Positions 1-12,029 of a stretch of DNA of 55,602 nucleotides are shown piece after piece; the stretch's first letter is position 1; each line of letters starts with the position of its first letter. Position numbers and translations under genes: made by a program. The notes under the pieces were generated by a model, which saw only the letters and a program-made list of their open reading frames with translations, ran no database searches and was not told the DNA's origin. The stretch comes from Gymnopilus junonius (taxonomy: Eukaryota; Basidiomycota; Agaricomycetes; Agaricales; Galerinaceae): contig JADNYJ010000233.1 of NCBI GenBank assembly GCA_015501075.1, forward strand, positions 1-55,602, written 5' to 3'.

Positions 1-630
1 AGTAAAAGCATTGAAGTTACTCTTAAAAGCTCATTCGCGTATAATAGTACGCCTCCTTGGTCCATAGCATTCCCATGGAACAGAATGACTGTTCCACGTG
101 CTTTTTTCTATTGAGCGGGAGCCCAGAGAACGAAGTCAGCGTTTCATTCCAAATGATAAAGATACCAGGGAGTTAAACACAACTTCCGAATGTACTTACA
201 GCAGGTATGAAGTAACAATGAAGTTTTACTTTATCTTTCGTCGTTAACACCACGTCTTCGTATGACATTCCATAATCAGAAGGGTACAGACATCTAGAGC
301 AAAGATCACGAAAGTCGTCAGAAATTGGTCACTTCATATCAGCAGCAGACAGCAGAAAAGCGTACTGCGCGGCCTCGGAGCAAAGAAAGCGGACGGGTAT
401 ACAAGCGCACGTTGCCAGTTGAAGAATATCCATAATATCTGAGGCACAATCAAAGTTCAACGGATGGAATAAAGAAACCTTGATAAGTAGGGGAAATAAC
501 GAGGAACTCACTTTCAAAAATGTTGCCATGGTGGAAGGGGGGAGAGCGCACAGCGGATCCAAAACGACTTCGGTGTATAAACATGGTGCACGTGCCAGTT
601 GGACTAGCTCGAGTCATGATCACCGCGACC
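1..630. other. No supported gene
   Basis: Only short open frames on both strands, with no domain motif or convincing intron-exon structure. It may be the 3' flank of the minus-strand gene that ends at 631. Confidence 0.4.
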
Positions 631-1587
631 CTAACGCTGACAGTATTTCACGTCATAGCGCGTCGCGGTCCCTGAGAGAAGCAGCATAATCTCACTCGAC
701 TTAAAAATGTCAGGTCGACGCAGACTGACTGGGGAGTAATCCAACAGGTAGTTATCTATAATATTTAAAATGTTCAAGGGTGCAACAACATCAATGTACA
801 AGCGAAAGCCGAGATAAAATAGCAAAGGGGTAATGTCCATCTTCCTTGGGTCCAGGAGGTATATATTTTTCCACGAAACAACGTCGTAGAAGGAGCATGT
901 TCGGTGTGCCAAGTTCTTCTGGAGAAGTCGTGCTCGACCTCGCGGAGAGAATATCCATCTGCTCTGTTGAACGAACATATGAGGATTGCAAGTCGGACGA
1001 AGGTCTGACGGGCAGGACGTACCAATCATCACAGAGTAACTCTCTTCGAATACCGTGTCTCTCCGCTTCTTCCTCAGTTTTGAATGCGTAGTCGTCCTTT
1101 TGAGTTCTGTTTGCGTTTCGGTGGAAGGTACTGGAACTTCCTTTGGCGGAAATGGTACAGGCACGTTGGGTTCAGGATCCTCTGGATCCGGTGGCATGGT
1201 AAGAGGAGAAGAGCGCAGAGGATAATATGTATATGATACAGATAAAGATAAACGTTCAGTGCGTCGTACATTGATCAGGGGAGGCGTTTTGGTGTCCGCG
1301 AAAGACGCGGCGTGGGCTTGTTCTTGATATCGAAATTTATCGTGGACAGTCATTGGCCGTGGAAAGGCATCATCCGCATACCAATCGCTTCCGTCGAAAG
1401 TAAGTGGAGGTGTAGGGACGCGCGGGGGACTGGAATGCCAGGAAAAGGTGGAATCAGTCGAGAATCGTGACGGTAAAAGGTCCGGCATAGAACTTGTACT
1501 CCATCTTCCGGAGCCTTCTGAGGCGTATTTGTTCCGCCTTTTGCTGAGTTTGCGGCGACGAATCTGACGCTTTGGTGGGGTCGACAT
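631..1587 (-). CDS. Hypothetical protein, 318 aa
   Basis: I do not recognise the family. The single open frame begins with ATG at 1587 and has a strongly basic N-terminus (MSTPPKRQIRRRKLSKRRNK). A Ser/Pro-rich disordered stretch follows, then a Pro/Glu segment around residues 130-160 and a second basic patch (KLRKKRRD). The last ~90 residues are hydrophobic and leucine/isoleucine-rich and could be membrane-associated or helical. An overlapping minus-strand frame extends upstream to 1738, so the true 5' end may include another exon. Composition (Ser/Pro bias, charged clusters) supports real coding in the N-terminal half. The C-terminal half might contain an unrecognised intron. Function unknown. 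Confidence 0.5.
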   Translation of the reverse strand: MSTPPKRQIRRRKLSKRRNKYASEGSGRWSTSSMPDLLPSRFSTDSTFSWHSSPPRVPTPPLTFDGSDWYADDAFPRPMTVHDKFRYQEQAHAASFADTKTPPLINVRRTERLSLSVSYTYYPLRSSPLTMPPDPEDPEPNVPVPFPPKEVPVPSTETQTELKRTTTHSKLRKKRRDTVFEESYSVMIGTSCPSDLRPTCNPHMFVQQSRWIFSPRGRARLLQKNLAHRTCSFYDVVSWKNIYLLDPRKMDITPLLFYLGFRLYIDVVAPLNILNIIDNYLLDYSPVSLRRPDIFKSSEIMLLLSGTATRYDVKYCQR

Positions 1588-1740
1588 CGAAATGAGGACT
1601 ATTGGCCAACCATGTGCGCTGGATATTGAATACAGGCCACGGCAAGGCTGCAGGCAGTGAGGCGCAAAGCGTTTGATGCGGGGGACTCGTGAGTTCGATG
1701 TTGGTTCGTTTATTAGATAAAGCCGCAGGTCGTGTCATGT

Positions 1741-2968
1741 GGGGTCCGAAGCGTTTATATCAATGGCCCATTGGCCACGTTGAAAAAGCTTTGATTGGAC
1801 TCGGCCAGTTTCTCCGAAATGGTTAGCTCAAAGCGTTATATTTTAACCTAGGATCAGTCATTTGAGGTATTACATAGATACGTAACAGTAAATCTGCAGC
1901 TGAAATCTTGAGAGAGCGTAGAAAAAGTAATCATGGCCAAGTACTCACTTCAGGAACGTTGCAACTTTGAAGGCCGTTGGACAATGATCATGATGGCAAA
2001 TTGGTTAGCGGAGGCTCGGCCAAGGAACCCCGTCAGACGGCTGCTAATCCGATCCGGTATTTGGCGTAATCGACCGAGCCAAATATTAAACATTGATCAT
2101 TAATTTGTCACACCGTGACTTTATGGCGACGACCACGATGACCTTACCGCGACTCTGCAATAGTCAGCTCGAACATTCAAATATTCACCAGTGATCCTTC
2201 ATTCAGCGACATAAAATATGAAATCGCATACTTGATGTCACTCTTCTGATGCCATTTTCCACGGTTTTCGGCCAATTTATGCCACCGCCGCACAAGTCTG
2301 TCGGAGCAGCTCCTGATTGTGTCCTGATATAACCATATCTCCCTCGGGTGGGAGATAAAATTGATCCGGGCCTTTTCTTGGTAATGGATCTGCGTTTCAG
2401 ATGATAAATGGGCCTTATTTTTACTGTGGAGATGGGAACCCGCTGCTCAAAATGCTAACTGGCTATCATACGTGCCATCCAAGCCTACATCGCCCTTTCT
2501 CTGCCATAGGGCCATAGGATTCTACTGAAAGGACTCCAACTAATGTCTGTGTCTGTTGAATAACTCCGAAGTTATGGGGGTTTGTCTCTTTTGATGTACA
2601 GTATTTTGATGTCGTTTCACCTCGCGATCTTTCTTTTTGGAGGTTAGAGTCTGTATTGGACTGCATCAAAGATACTTTCTTGCTCAACTCCTTCAAGCCA
2701 TTGCAAATTTCACAGGGCCCGGGCTCAACTTCAGCTCTCTCAGCTTCTCGTGTTTTATTATGCTCTACTCTCAATACTCCTCTACTCCATCTATCGGATA
2801 TCATTGAATGCTTGATGTTTTCGTTCTTAATAATACCTGGCTTTTCCTTCCTCGTTGTTTCGCTGTGAAGTGACAATGCCCATACTTAGACCGCGAACAT
2901 GCGGGGTGATATTCTGCTCTTCCTTGATCCAACCTTTGACCATAATTCCGGACCTCTTCACATATGCT
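1741..2968. other. Gene-poor stretch
   Basis: A minus-strand open frame of 136 codons (2466-2876) begins at TTG, not ATG, and faces a 70-codon frame on the other strand. It contains one Cys pair (PGPCEICNG) but no recognisable domain. I see no other structure here. Confidence 0.3.
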
Positions 2969-3838
2969 TCACTTTGCATCGTAGGACGTCATTTGCAGAA
3001 TACAGTTAGGAGATGGGACAATCCATTTGAGGATGAGGAAGCATGAGTGGAAATGATTGTTGAGATCGATAAATATGAGATGGGGTAGAACGATAGGCTG
3101 CTTTGGAAGCTTGTCCAAATCAAGTCCAGTCATAGGCTCGACCTCAATGTCTCTATCCTTTAGGTTCACTTCCTTCGTAGATCTTCTTGAAAAGGGAACC
3201 TCGGACTTGTGATCCCATCAAGGGATGACAAACACTTATGAACTCAAGCTTCGGTGCAGGGCGTTTTCGCATCTGTTTTATTATAGTGGGCGGGTCCCCA
3301 CTGCCAAGACAGACGACATCGATGTCTAAATTTTGAATACGTTCCCAATGTTCCTTGAGCAGCAGGCACAGAAAGGGCTGTGTCCTGGACGATTTCTTCC
3401 AGTATACGGTCCCGCTAATACAAAGAGTAGCTGTCCCGGTTCGTCGGAGGACTTCCGTTCTACAAGTACCCTTCTTTTGACGTAGAACATCCAAGTCGAC
3501 AATGTTGGCCCAAATCATAGGCAATTGAAGAATCAAGTTGCGCCAGTGCTGGCAGACTTGTGAGGTATGACGAATGGTGATTAACGGTGAAACTCGAACT
3601 ATCATAGACATAAGAGTTTGGCGAGACGATAAAGGGGTTTTATGCTCCATATTCATTAGGAATATGTGGCAAAGGAGAGATCAATGAGCTTCGAGATGAA
3701 CGGGACATTGGAACTTGTCTTTTGGTCATCTAGATCTGAATGAGTATTTTCTCTTCGAGTACAATTATCCCAACGAGTAGGAGGGGCTGTAGTCTTGCTG
3801 CATGGAGGTGAAGTGGGTTGTTGTCTCTTCGATTTCAT
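2969..3838 (-). pseudogene. F-box/LRR-type protein, frame-broken
   Basis: Remnant of an agaricomycete F-box protein, a family that recruits targets to SCF ubiquitin ligases through Skp1. ATG at 3838 opens a Ser/Thr/Pro-rich N-terminus ending in FISKLIDL, then a stop. The second frame, starting only a few bases away, reads LLCHIFLMNMEH (the F-box core) followed by SQVCQHWRNLILQLP and EVLRRTG, the usual segment after the F-box in this family. Joining them needs removal of two bases in the CTCTCC run near 3682, a dinucleotide-repeat slip. A third frame after about 3170 carries LRR-like text (IVLPHLIFIDLNN). Related copies are at 29.7, 34.6 and 48.2 kb. It is probably a pseudogene, though assembly indels cannot be excluded. 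Confidence 0.65.
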
Positions 3839-4916
3839 GGTTGAACAAGACCCAGATGGTTCATTGCAACGTTCATGTCTGACTTTCGACTTCCTTTGTC
3901 GCAGGAGCCATACAAGATGACGAAATTCATATCAACTGGCAGTACCACGGTAATCGTGATTGTTACATATTTTCGCATAAGGCTTACAGTTATAACAAAT
4001 TCTAGAGGCGACTGGCCTGAACGTGGTCTTTAAGGAGAACATCGGCAGCGGCACGGCATCCTCAAGGCAAGTTATGTAAACTGTGTAGTTTGTCGGTAAA
4101 ATCCGAAGATTTGCTGACAGCTGGTTTATTCTGGCTCTTTGATCATGACGTCTCTCACTTTACCTCTTCTTTCTCCAGAGCCAGCCTTCTTGGAACATCT
4201 GCGCACATATTTGAATTGATGTTTATGTATGCCCACTCTCAATAATTAATTTTTACCATGTTCTTCACTTTTTGTATGCTGGGAACAGATGCGCCTGTGT
4301 GGATTTGTGCCACTTGCTATGTGTCCTGCAGTGAAAGTGTTCATGAATCTGTTTCTTTGATTTCCAAATTGACATCATGTCCGAAAGGCACAAGTCAAGT
4401 TTTAGTTTGTCAGAGCCGGCAACTCGCCTTTACTCATTTCCATCTGCTTTGTACCCCAATCTCACCCCAGGTTGCCCTCGACCTTCCATTCAGCCTGCTC
4501 GCCGATAATTTTAAACCCTCTCTTGTTATTTCCAAGCCATGTGATTGACTAAGGCTGCAAATCTTGGGTTTGTCATTGTTGTTTGTTCAAGGAATGCTGA
4601 ATGACCGGAACATTGAGTGGGAAGGTGGAAAATGAAGACCCATGCTCGAGGGCTTTAAAACGGCCAGTTCGTCTTTATTATGGTGACCTTCACCACCATT
4701 CGTCCGATAACTACTCATTTCTCTCTTGAAATAGATTGAAACATGTTGCTTTGGCTTTGATGCTTTGGCTTTGACACCGGTGAAAGTGGAGCCCGGTGCC
4801 AGGCATGACTTGCTTGGAAGGACAATAAGACAAAATGAAATATGAGATCCCTTTTCTGAAAGTCAGGTTTCTTCTGCCTACTCACATGATCAAGAATTTG
4901 CAAGGTCATTGAGGAG
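3839..4916. other. Intergenic, no supported gene
   Basis: A plus-strand ATG frame of 96 codons (4258-4548) is Ser/Leu/Cys-rich without motif or splice structure, and I do not call it a gene. The stretch probably holds the promoter of the small gene at 5 kb. Confidence 0.35.
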
Positions 4917-4923
4917 TATAAAA
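4917..4923 (+). promoter_or_regulatory. TATA box (TATAAAA)
   Basis: A perfect TATAAAA lies about 40 nt upstream of a GTAAGT splice donor at 4960 and 113 nt upstream of the coding exon at 5030. This fits a core promoter for the small plus-strand gene. Confidence 0.45.
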
Positions 4924-5029
4924 GTGTTGGTTTTTCTACCTTTTCACCCCAACTTCGCAGTAAGTTAAGCTAAGTAAGCACAAGGCTCTCTACTCCCATA
5001 CCACTCATTAACCCTTGTGTTACATATAG

Positions 5030-5333
5030 ACACATCGTCAAAAAATTTCTTTACAATGACGGCTTCCGTATTCGCAACGCCTCCAATGTCACGGACCTCC
5101 AGGTCTTTGTCTCCAAGTACAGCAACAGTAATGGCAATGACGGCTGGTACAATGTCGCTGGTAACTTCGACGACCCTACCAAGTCTTTCTGGAACAGGGA
5201 TGGATGGGAGCTCATCGCCTTCCAGAGCCCAAGGACATCGGCCAGACGGGGCTGGTACATTCACACTGCTGGCGAAACCGTTGATATCACCTTCTATGGT
5301 TTTGAACAGGACATAGGCCTCGTTCGCCACTAA
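5030..5333 (+). CDS. Small conserved-looking protein, coding exon without visible start
   Basis: The exon follows a TATAG splice acceptor and encodes about 100 residues to the TAA at 5331. It begins HIVKKFLYNDGFRIRN and contains SFWNRDGWELIAFQ, ARRGWYIH and VDITFYGF. The dense, evenly spaced aromatic residues look like a compact beta-rich domain. I cannot name the family. The best upstream donor is GTAAGT at 4960 (70-nt intron), but there is no ATG between the TATA box at 4917 and the exon, nor in frame within it. Either the start is in a distant 5' exon or the start codon has been lost. The open frames annotated by length here are in other phases and are shadows. Confidence 0.5.
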
Positions 5334-5872
5334 ATCCTCATTTCTTTCTTCAAATAGTAAGCCAACTTTCTGTTGTTTTCTTCATGGTGAAGCTGACTAG
5401 ATTCCCCTCAGACGAGTTTCTGGTTCTGTTACTACATACAAATTGCTACTTTTCAGAAGTTGTGAAGTGCGTGCATAAGTTTTGTTGAATCAAAAAATTC
5501 TCTGGAATGCTCCCTGAGTCTTTGTCAAACCCAAAGTATTCATGTTTTTTTTTTCAAGAGGTCAATGCTGAAGTTGAATGTTTGAACTGGCATTGTAAAT
5601 GCTTCAAGCGTTCATAATGGTTTCTTCATCATTGTTTTGGGAACTGACCTTGACTGACAGTGTGACCATGTAGGCGTAATTTCCCTGAATTTTTCATCTT
5701 CAAACATGCTACCCTGGCCCACCCATTTCAGCGTCATATTTTAAAATCATACTAGTATTTAAGTTCATCTGCGAAACCCACGGAAAGAAAATGCAGAAAA
5801 CGAGATATTTATTCAGGAAATTTACTCTTATCAAACGAAGTGAAATCACCAAGTTGATAAGGGTAAGAATGA
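5334..5872. other. Intergenic, no gene seen
   Basis: A+T-rich 3' flank of the small gene, containing a run of T near 5546. No coding structure seen. Confidence 0.4.
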
Positions 5873-6370
5873 TCACAATTTACTGTTAAAGGATACATCA
5901 TGAACAAGAAAGGTACGTTGGACTTCAGAAATGACGGACCTTATAGGACCTGGTGCTTCCCCGTAGGTGTCGAAGCTATCGACATAACAGTTCCATTTGT
6001 CGTCTGATATGATGGGTGCGATGACATAAGGCTTGACTTCTAGCATTTCCAACAGTACATCAACCCAAGGAAGCATTTTTCTTGCCGCCTCAACTTCCTT
6101 ATGGATTTGGGTTGCAGTGTCCAGACTCTTGTTCAGAGCATACCAGGCTGGATATTATCTGATTGTGGACGCCACAAATAAATCGACAATGTCCTCTGGC
6201 AGACTTCCATTAGCTGAATCAAATGTCATGCAAGCACCAACGGCTTCTATAAGTGGTTGGCACAGGGGTAGAATGGTCATCTCGATGGATTGGTCTCTGT
6301 GGCTCGCAACATTGTTGAGAGACATCTGCATAGCACAGAGTAAAGAGCGTTCATGCCTGCCGAGTATACT
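5873..6370 (-). pseudogene. Unknown protein fragment with in-frame stop
   Basis: One minus-strand frame reads coherently through about 165 codons, interrupted by a single TAA at about 6157. The segment before the stop includes MQMSLNNVASHRD and SANGSLPEDIVDLFVAST. The segment after it includes YPAWYALNKSLDTATQIHKE and IRSVISEVQRTFLVHD. Amphipathic helices dominate. No intron of normal size removes the stop cleanly, although an acceptor-like CCAG follows it. No family recognised and no ATG start found. I infer a degraded gene, or an exon pair with an unusual splice. Confidence 0.4.
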
Positions 6371-7004
6371 TCACTATTGTGCCGAGACAGACATTGTAAT
6401 GAATAGTCAGTAGTGGTGGGACATAAACAGCTGTGTGACTTGGCTGATAGATCGAGTCATCTTTCCTACAGCTCGTGGGGTGAAACCTCAATATAGGAAG
6501 AATGGAAAACCAGCGGAAACAGAACCAATCGGACAAGTACGCAGGACAGAGAGGGAAGACTACACCGTAAGGCCGATGCGTCCTACGCGAGGTCAAGCGT
6601 ATGGCTAAAAGCAGAGATCGCAGCTCAGCTAGTCTGTATAATGCAGCTTACCGTCATCGGCCTCTGCAATGTTCCATAGCTAGTGAGTCCAAATCCAAGA
6701 GTTAACATCTATTGATATCAAAGGTGAATGAACTCAGCTTGGGAAAACCATTTATTATGAGCTTGCTAAATTCCAGAATATGCTCATCTGCCCTATGCAT
6801 AAAAGTTACGCAACCATTGCAAACCTTTAACCTTGTCTCATCCAAGTCCTATTGCTTTCGATTACATTGCGCTTGTAAGTGATGGACACTTTATTGTGTT
6901 CTGCATTTTAAGCAAGCCACAAAAACAAGTGATGAAGACGATGCAAAGCCGATGAAATAGTAGATATCATACTGGTACATAAAGTCTTGAAAGTCAAGTA
7001 AAAT
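6371..7004. other. Intergenic, no gene seen
   Basis: No coding structure beyond short shadows. It contains the 3' flank of the SDR gene. Confidence 0.35.
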
Positions 7005-8043
7005 TTACCATGGGATCTTCTCTCCATCGACGTTAATAAATTCCCCGCCGTGAGTGTCCCTGGTAGCGCTATCGATGACACTGACAAGCGATGTCGCGGC
7101 TACTTCTGGAGTGACGGCCATCGCATCTTGGACAGGCGCTAAGGTACCTGATTTATCCGCTGCACGGTTCTCGATTGCTAGTGAAGTTAATGGTCATTTT
7201 TCATTAGCAATCGTTTGAAGATGTTACTTGCCCATGTCAGTCATGACAATTCCTGGAGCAAGTGGGAAACAAGCTGTGAATATCGCAATTCAGCAGGTAA
7301 ATTCAGTTGATAATGAAATAGAAAGCTCACTAATCCATGGGTTCTCGAAGTGAATTTTCCTTGCAAGATAGTTCTCGGCGGCTTTTGAAGCGCCATAGCA
7401 CGTATACCCAGCTGGAATACTGATAAATGCTGTCAGGCTAGCCCCACCAGATGTAAAAGGTATGAATTTTGGGTCATTGCTCTTCCTGAGCAACGGCGCA
7501 AATGCTTGGAACAAAACCAGAATCCCAGTAACATTAATCTGCAGGATTGTTAAAGACAATTGAAGGGTGCAGTAGCCCGATCCGATAACGAACCTTATAA
7601 TGTTCATTCATCTGTTCAGCTGGCGTCTCTTCAACAGTCCCCATAAAGTTTGAAATGCCTACCAGAATTTTGAATATAACAACTGAAGGTGCACGAATTC
7701 ATCAAACACGCACCTGCTACGCCTAAAACAACATCAACTCGACCGAACTTATCACCAACTATTTTCGCTGCTGCCTTGTTCGAGGAGTCATCGGCGGCGA
7801 CAAATGGGATGATAGATACTTTATCCGAATGTTTGATGGAAAGGTCCTTGAGAGTAGGTGAAGTATGTCTGGCGGCTGCAAACACGTAGACGTTCTGCTT
7901 CTTGATAAGTTCGGCTACAAGTGCCAAACCTACGAATGTCAGGCAAATAAGCCGTGGCGCTTGCGCGTATGACAGGGATTAGGAGGGTCTTACCAATGCC
8001 CTGATTTTGCACCAGTGACAAAGTAGACAGTAGGAGAAGACAT
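7005..8043 (-). CDS. Short-chain dehydrogenase/reductase (SDR)
   Basis: NAD(P)-dependent oxidoreductase of the classical SDR fold; substrate unknown. ATG at 8043 begins MSSPTVYFVTGA, the first beta strand and glycine-rich cofactor loop. Later exons give GLALVAELIKKQNVYVFAA, DKFGRVDVVLGVAG, then INVTGILVLFQAF, SGGASLTAF and the catalytic YGASKAA (Tyr-x-x-x-Lys), and finally GIVMTDM and THGGEFINVDGEKIPW to the stop at 7005. Five short introns separate them; the last (7178-7231) is GC-AG. Oddity: in the cofactor loop the run AAAA (plus 8005-8008) is one base too long. With three As it would read the expected GANQGIG. So the frame is broken in exon 1, either by an assembly indel or by true inactivation. 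Confidence 0.8.
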
Positions 8044-9744
8044 TCTTTCAACTTCAAGGGCGATGTATAGCTGGTAGACAAAACTTAGGATGTTTTATTG
8101 CCCAGCTTTGAGGTTCTTTGATCGCATCCAAAGCGTAAATTTGGAGAAGTTGGTGAAGACTAGAATTTAGATTAGAAAATGATGATGACTGAGACCGAAA
8201 AAGAACTTCTTGCTTAGCAAGAACTTTAGAGACAAGGACTCAGCAATTGCATTACTCAGCCTCTGCCGTGAACAGGATTGGGCAACATTCAGCGTCTGCC
8301 GTGAACGGAATTGAGAGTGCATACAAATAAGAACCTCGCATGAGTCTCGTTACTAATTTACCACACGTAATTTGCATCGCTATGATCTGCTTGAAATTAT
8401 TGATTTTATTAGAACATTCTAGAAGGCAAAGTCTTACAGAATAGTGAGGTAAATTTTATGGCTAGTTTGTAGTTTGTAGTCACCGTCATTAATTCTCCCA
8501 CATTTCCAACCACTCAGCAGAACGACCCCGACCCGCGCAAAAAGATTCACTTGGCTCCGAAGCATTGTAATAGGTAAATTCCTGCTCCACGAAAAATAAC
8601 CCATCATCAACAAAAGTTTGCAAGTGGGGGAGCATCAGCCTATTTTCCTTTTTGCTAGTAACAGCATCCTTCTCCTTCACACAAAGGACGAAGAACAGCT
8701 TGGCTGCGGACGTACTGAAGCAAAGCGGGTCTATGAGCGGAAGAAAGGTACCGATATCATCACTCCCAAGTACTCCCGACACTTGCAGACAGCAAGTCTA
8801 TTACACGCAGGGAACTCGGAACGCCATGGCCTAATGTGGCACGCCCAACAAAAAGAGTCGCACTGGACATTTTCCACGAACTCGTTATATAGAGCGTGTA
8901 ACAGACCGCCAGAGTAGCTAGAATGGGGAAGAACTAAGGAAGATGGTTCTCTTTCCGTGAATATTGCTGAACAGAGGGCGAGACCACTTGTTGCTATATC
9001 TTGTTCAGGCTGAGGACGGATGATCTGGCGCACGGTAAAGGTGTGCGGCGAGACCTATAAGTGAAAACTTAATCATTCAATATTCGAATATTCGTGCGCT
9101 GCCATTCCGACAACGCCCCAAGATTGACCAGCGTTGGAGAATATCTAGCAAAATCATGACGATCAAATTCGAAGCAGCTGAGCTACATAGTACATAACGT
9201 CGGTTGTCAAAGGTTGTCAATGAGAAAAGAAGAAGTTTGTAGACTGCTCCCCTTGTCGCTGACGAATATCCATAGTGCGTGCTAAAAGGTGAACAAATGT
9301 CGGCGGGGGCGTCGTATAGAGCGATGGTTTTGTCGGGTTGAATAAATTATGTCACACGTGTCACACATTCGAGCTGGGTGGAGTCACATTTTCACAACAC
9401 CTGCGATTTGTCACCAACACGCCAATTGCGCCAACGCTGTCGATCCCCAACTGTTACAGTACCACAATTACTGGCTACGGCTGTTACTGATGACTGTTAG
9501 ACATCCTGATTCAAATGCAACCGAAATAAATATGTATTTACATGTACAAGATAAGTTATAATTTTTTGTGGATATCGTCCACATTTACTGTCGTCTCCCT
9601 TTTATTAGTGAATCTTTCCGCACGCACGCCTATATCGTGCATCTTGACTATTTACGAACCTGGTAATCGGTACGATACTCTCTTCACAAAAGTTGCTTCT
9701 GTCGAACCCTCGCCTAATGCAAGCCAGTCCTACGCGGAATAATT
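8044..9744. other. No confident gene; two minus-strand open frames
   Basis: Minus-strand frames at 8489-8782 and 8731-9033 overlap in different phases. The first contains KENRLMLPHLQTFVDDGLFF and could be an exon, but I recognise nothing and find no start. The rest (9034-9744) shows only shadows. Confidence 0.3.
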
Positions 9745-11330
9745 TCAGTGGGTTGGTGGATCCGGCTCATATCCAGGTGGAGGGTTTTCCAGCAAACCTT
9801 CCCTAGAAGCCGACTGTTGTCCTCTCAGAAGTGAAACCTGATCCCGAAGTTCTTGAATTTGTTGAGCCATCTCACGCGTTGTCTCAGTCCCGCTTGTACT
9901 CCTTCCACTCGCGCTCCCAGATTGACCTCGCTGACTCCGCCTACCCGACAACGAAAGACTCTGTCCGGGTGGATCCTGGCTGGTTCCAGACGTCACAGAA
10001 GCGACATCTTCTGAAGGGAATCCAGGACGCCTATTCTCTGCCAGCTGCCCGGCACGATTAATTTCCTCCAACTTCCCAAGTGGCGAAGGATGACTTTCTT
10101 TATCAGATACGACCGGAGACCTAGTAGCAGTCGTTTCCGACTCGTCCAACAGATCGGCCATGACCGGAAAGTGATCAATGACTTCCAACGACTTTGTCTT
10201 GTAGCGACGCCTGTACCATACGACGCACAATGCTGCTAACAGTAGGAGAATCACCACTCCTACTACGGCCCCTACGATGGCACCTGTAGGTTTGGATTTG
10301 TTAGATCCCGTGGCCGAGTCTGACTGCGTCTGCGTTACAGGTTGCGATGCACCTGAACTAGTTGAAACTGGTGTTGCCGACGCTGCTGTGCTAGAAGCTG
10401 GAGAAGCCGGAGAAGTAGAAACTGGTGTTGAAGAATCTGATGCTGAAGAAGTGGTCGCGGTTAAGCTAGATGTGGTCTTACCGCCAGTTACGGTACCTGG
10501 ACTAGGGGAAACCGGCGCAGTTGAGGGTGCGTTGGTAATAGGATTTGTATCTTGAGGAGAGGGGCTACCTGGCGATGATGAAACGACATCATCTTCAAAA
10601 CTATATGATGTTTACGTCAAGCCTGTAAATAGCCTATCTGAAATCAAAATACAAGGGTTACTCACGTATACTTGGCATAATCGAAATTGACGTAGATGCT
10701 GGTGGGTACCTGAGACGCGGATATGACCAGCGTGTGCTGAGTATTCTGCAGGTTCAGTTGATTGAAAACGAGCTGATTGTACTGTATAGGCGGGTTTTGC
10801 GAGTCGGCAGTGTGTTCAAAACGTTGTGGAGAATTGCCATCCAATGTGAAATCCACGAGTGTTTCGGTACTGAGGCCCGCTCCTACGTTATTGACGAGGA
10901 CAAAAAAGACGTAAATCGCAGTCCCTGAAAAGATTCACGTTGCCAAGCTTAGCATTTCTTCGAAAGATAGTGCTAGAAAAGACTTGCCAGTAAACTGCAT
11001 AGTTATGCTCATGGTGCCATTAGTCGGATACCACGTCGCAGCCGTGTAGGTGTTGTCGAACACTTGACTTAAATCAGGTTTAATGGCACATACTTCGCAA
11101 TTTTGATTTGCCCAAGGTCCTTGGGGAGTTATCGGTGAGTATATGACATCGCTGGAGGCGTCGTCGATAGTTCGGTTAACAGCATCCCCTTGTACAAGAG
11201 GCAGAAAGAGACAGAACAGCCAGGTAATGAGGACGCCTATGCTGCGTCGTGGCATGAACATGGCAGGAACTTGGGCCTGAGGAGACCCAAAACGTTCCCA
11301 ACGGTTTAATCTAGGGATGATGATCGGCAT
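9745..11330 (-). CDS. Single-pass membrane protein with extracellular sandwich-like domain
   Basis: A typical agaricomycete surface protein of unknown ligand. The first exon gives a signal peptide (MPRRSIGVLITWLFCLFLPL) and an extracellular domain with paired cysteines (CEVCAI), then YTAATWYPTNGT. Exon 2 continues TAIYVFFVLVNN and HTLVISASQVPTSIYVNFDY. Exon 3 is a Ser/Thr/Pro-rich stalk followed by a Gly/Val-rich transmembrane helix (GAIVGAVVGVVILLLLAALC), the stop-transfer WYRRRYK, and a cytoplasmic tail of about 150 residues with a short coiled coil (QQIQELRDQVSLL). The stop is at 9745. Intron 1 (10925-10987) has a GC donor (GCAAGT), and joining across it restores QFTG-TAIY perfectly. Several Met codons near the start compete: 11330, 11261, 11255. 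The architecture resembles fungal Mid2-like sensors, but function is inferred only. Confidence 0.75.
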
Positions 11331-12029
11331 TGACACGCCTGGGAAGCCTTATCCACACTTGTGACCGATAGAAGCAGCTTGGAAAAGGTTCAGCTAGCTC
11401 CCATCCTGCTCCCATCTGTCGCAAGTAAATTGCAACGCATGGAGCTCTTCTGATGGACAACCGGGATGCCTTTGCGATGCAGAACGTTAGCGTTTGTCCT
11501 CGCCTCTGTTTGTATACAATTTATGAAATGGAAGGACACACCTATGTGCATATTGATGATGATATATCATCGCTTGGTGCGAGCTTCATCGAACTCGACT
11601 GACTGTTAACAAACGTCGAATTTATCCCACGGATGATCGGGGCATCCCAGCCATCATCAAACCATTCGGCCTTCGCGTCGTCCAAAAGGGATCGGCTCTG
11701 CTTCAGTCCTCGGCATTTCCACGGTTATTCGGATTGATTAGCACCATCCACATTTTATGCTCTGGTACTTCCACTTTCGTCCCAAATTGGGGCGATCTGA
11801 AGTATTCCGCTTCCTTCTAAGCTAGATATCCGTAGTGGCACAATCACACTACAGTGCTATTAGAGTACCCAGTATGTCTCCGGAGATATAAAATGTATAT
11901 TTATACTAAAGAGATTTGCGCAAGTGACGATAAAGGGGACATCCGCACAAATTACATGAGCAGTGCAGAGTTGAAGGCTTCCTCCTGAAATCATTTAAAA
12001 ATAACGGAGGCAGCAGACGTCCAGGAGAT
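11331..12029. other. Intergenic between two minus-strand membrane protein genes
   Basis: No coding structure seen. It should contain the promoter of the gene ending at 11330 and the 3' flank of the gene ending at 12030. Confidence 0.4.

Noticed and set aside
2466..2876. 136-codon minus-strand open frame
   Set aside because: Begins at TTG, has no domain and is opposed by an open frame on the other strand.
4258..4548. 96-codon plus-strand frame starting at ATG
   Set aside because: No motif, no splice or neighbour support; composition not convincing.
10277..10555. Val/Glu-rich plus-strand frame
   Set aside because: Shadow of the Ser/Thr/Pro-rich stalk of the minus-strand membrane protein.
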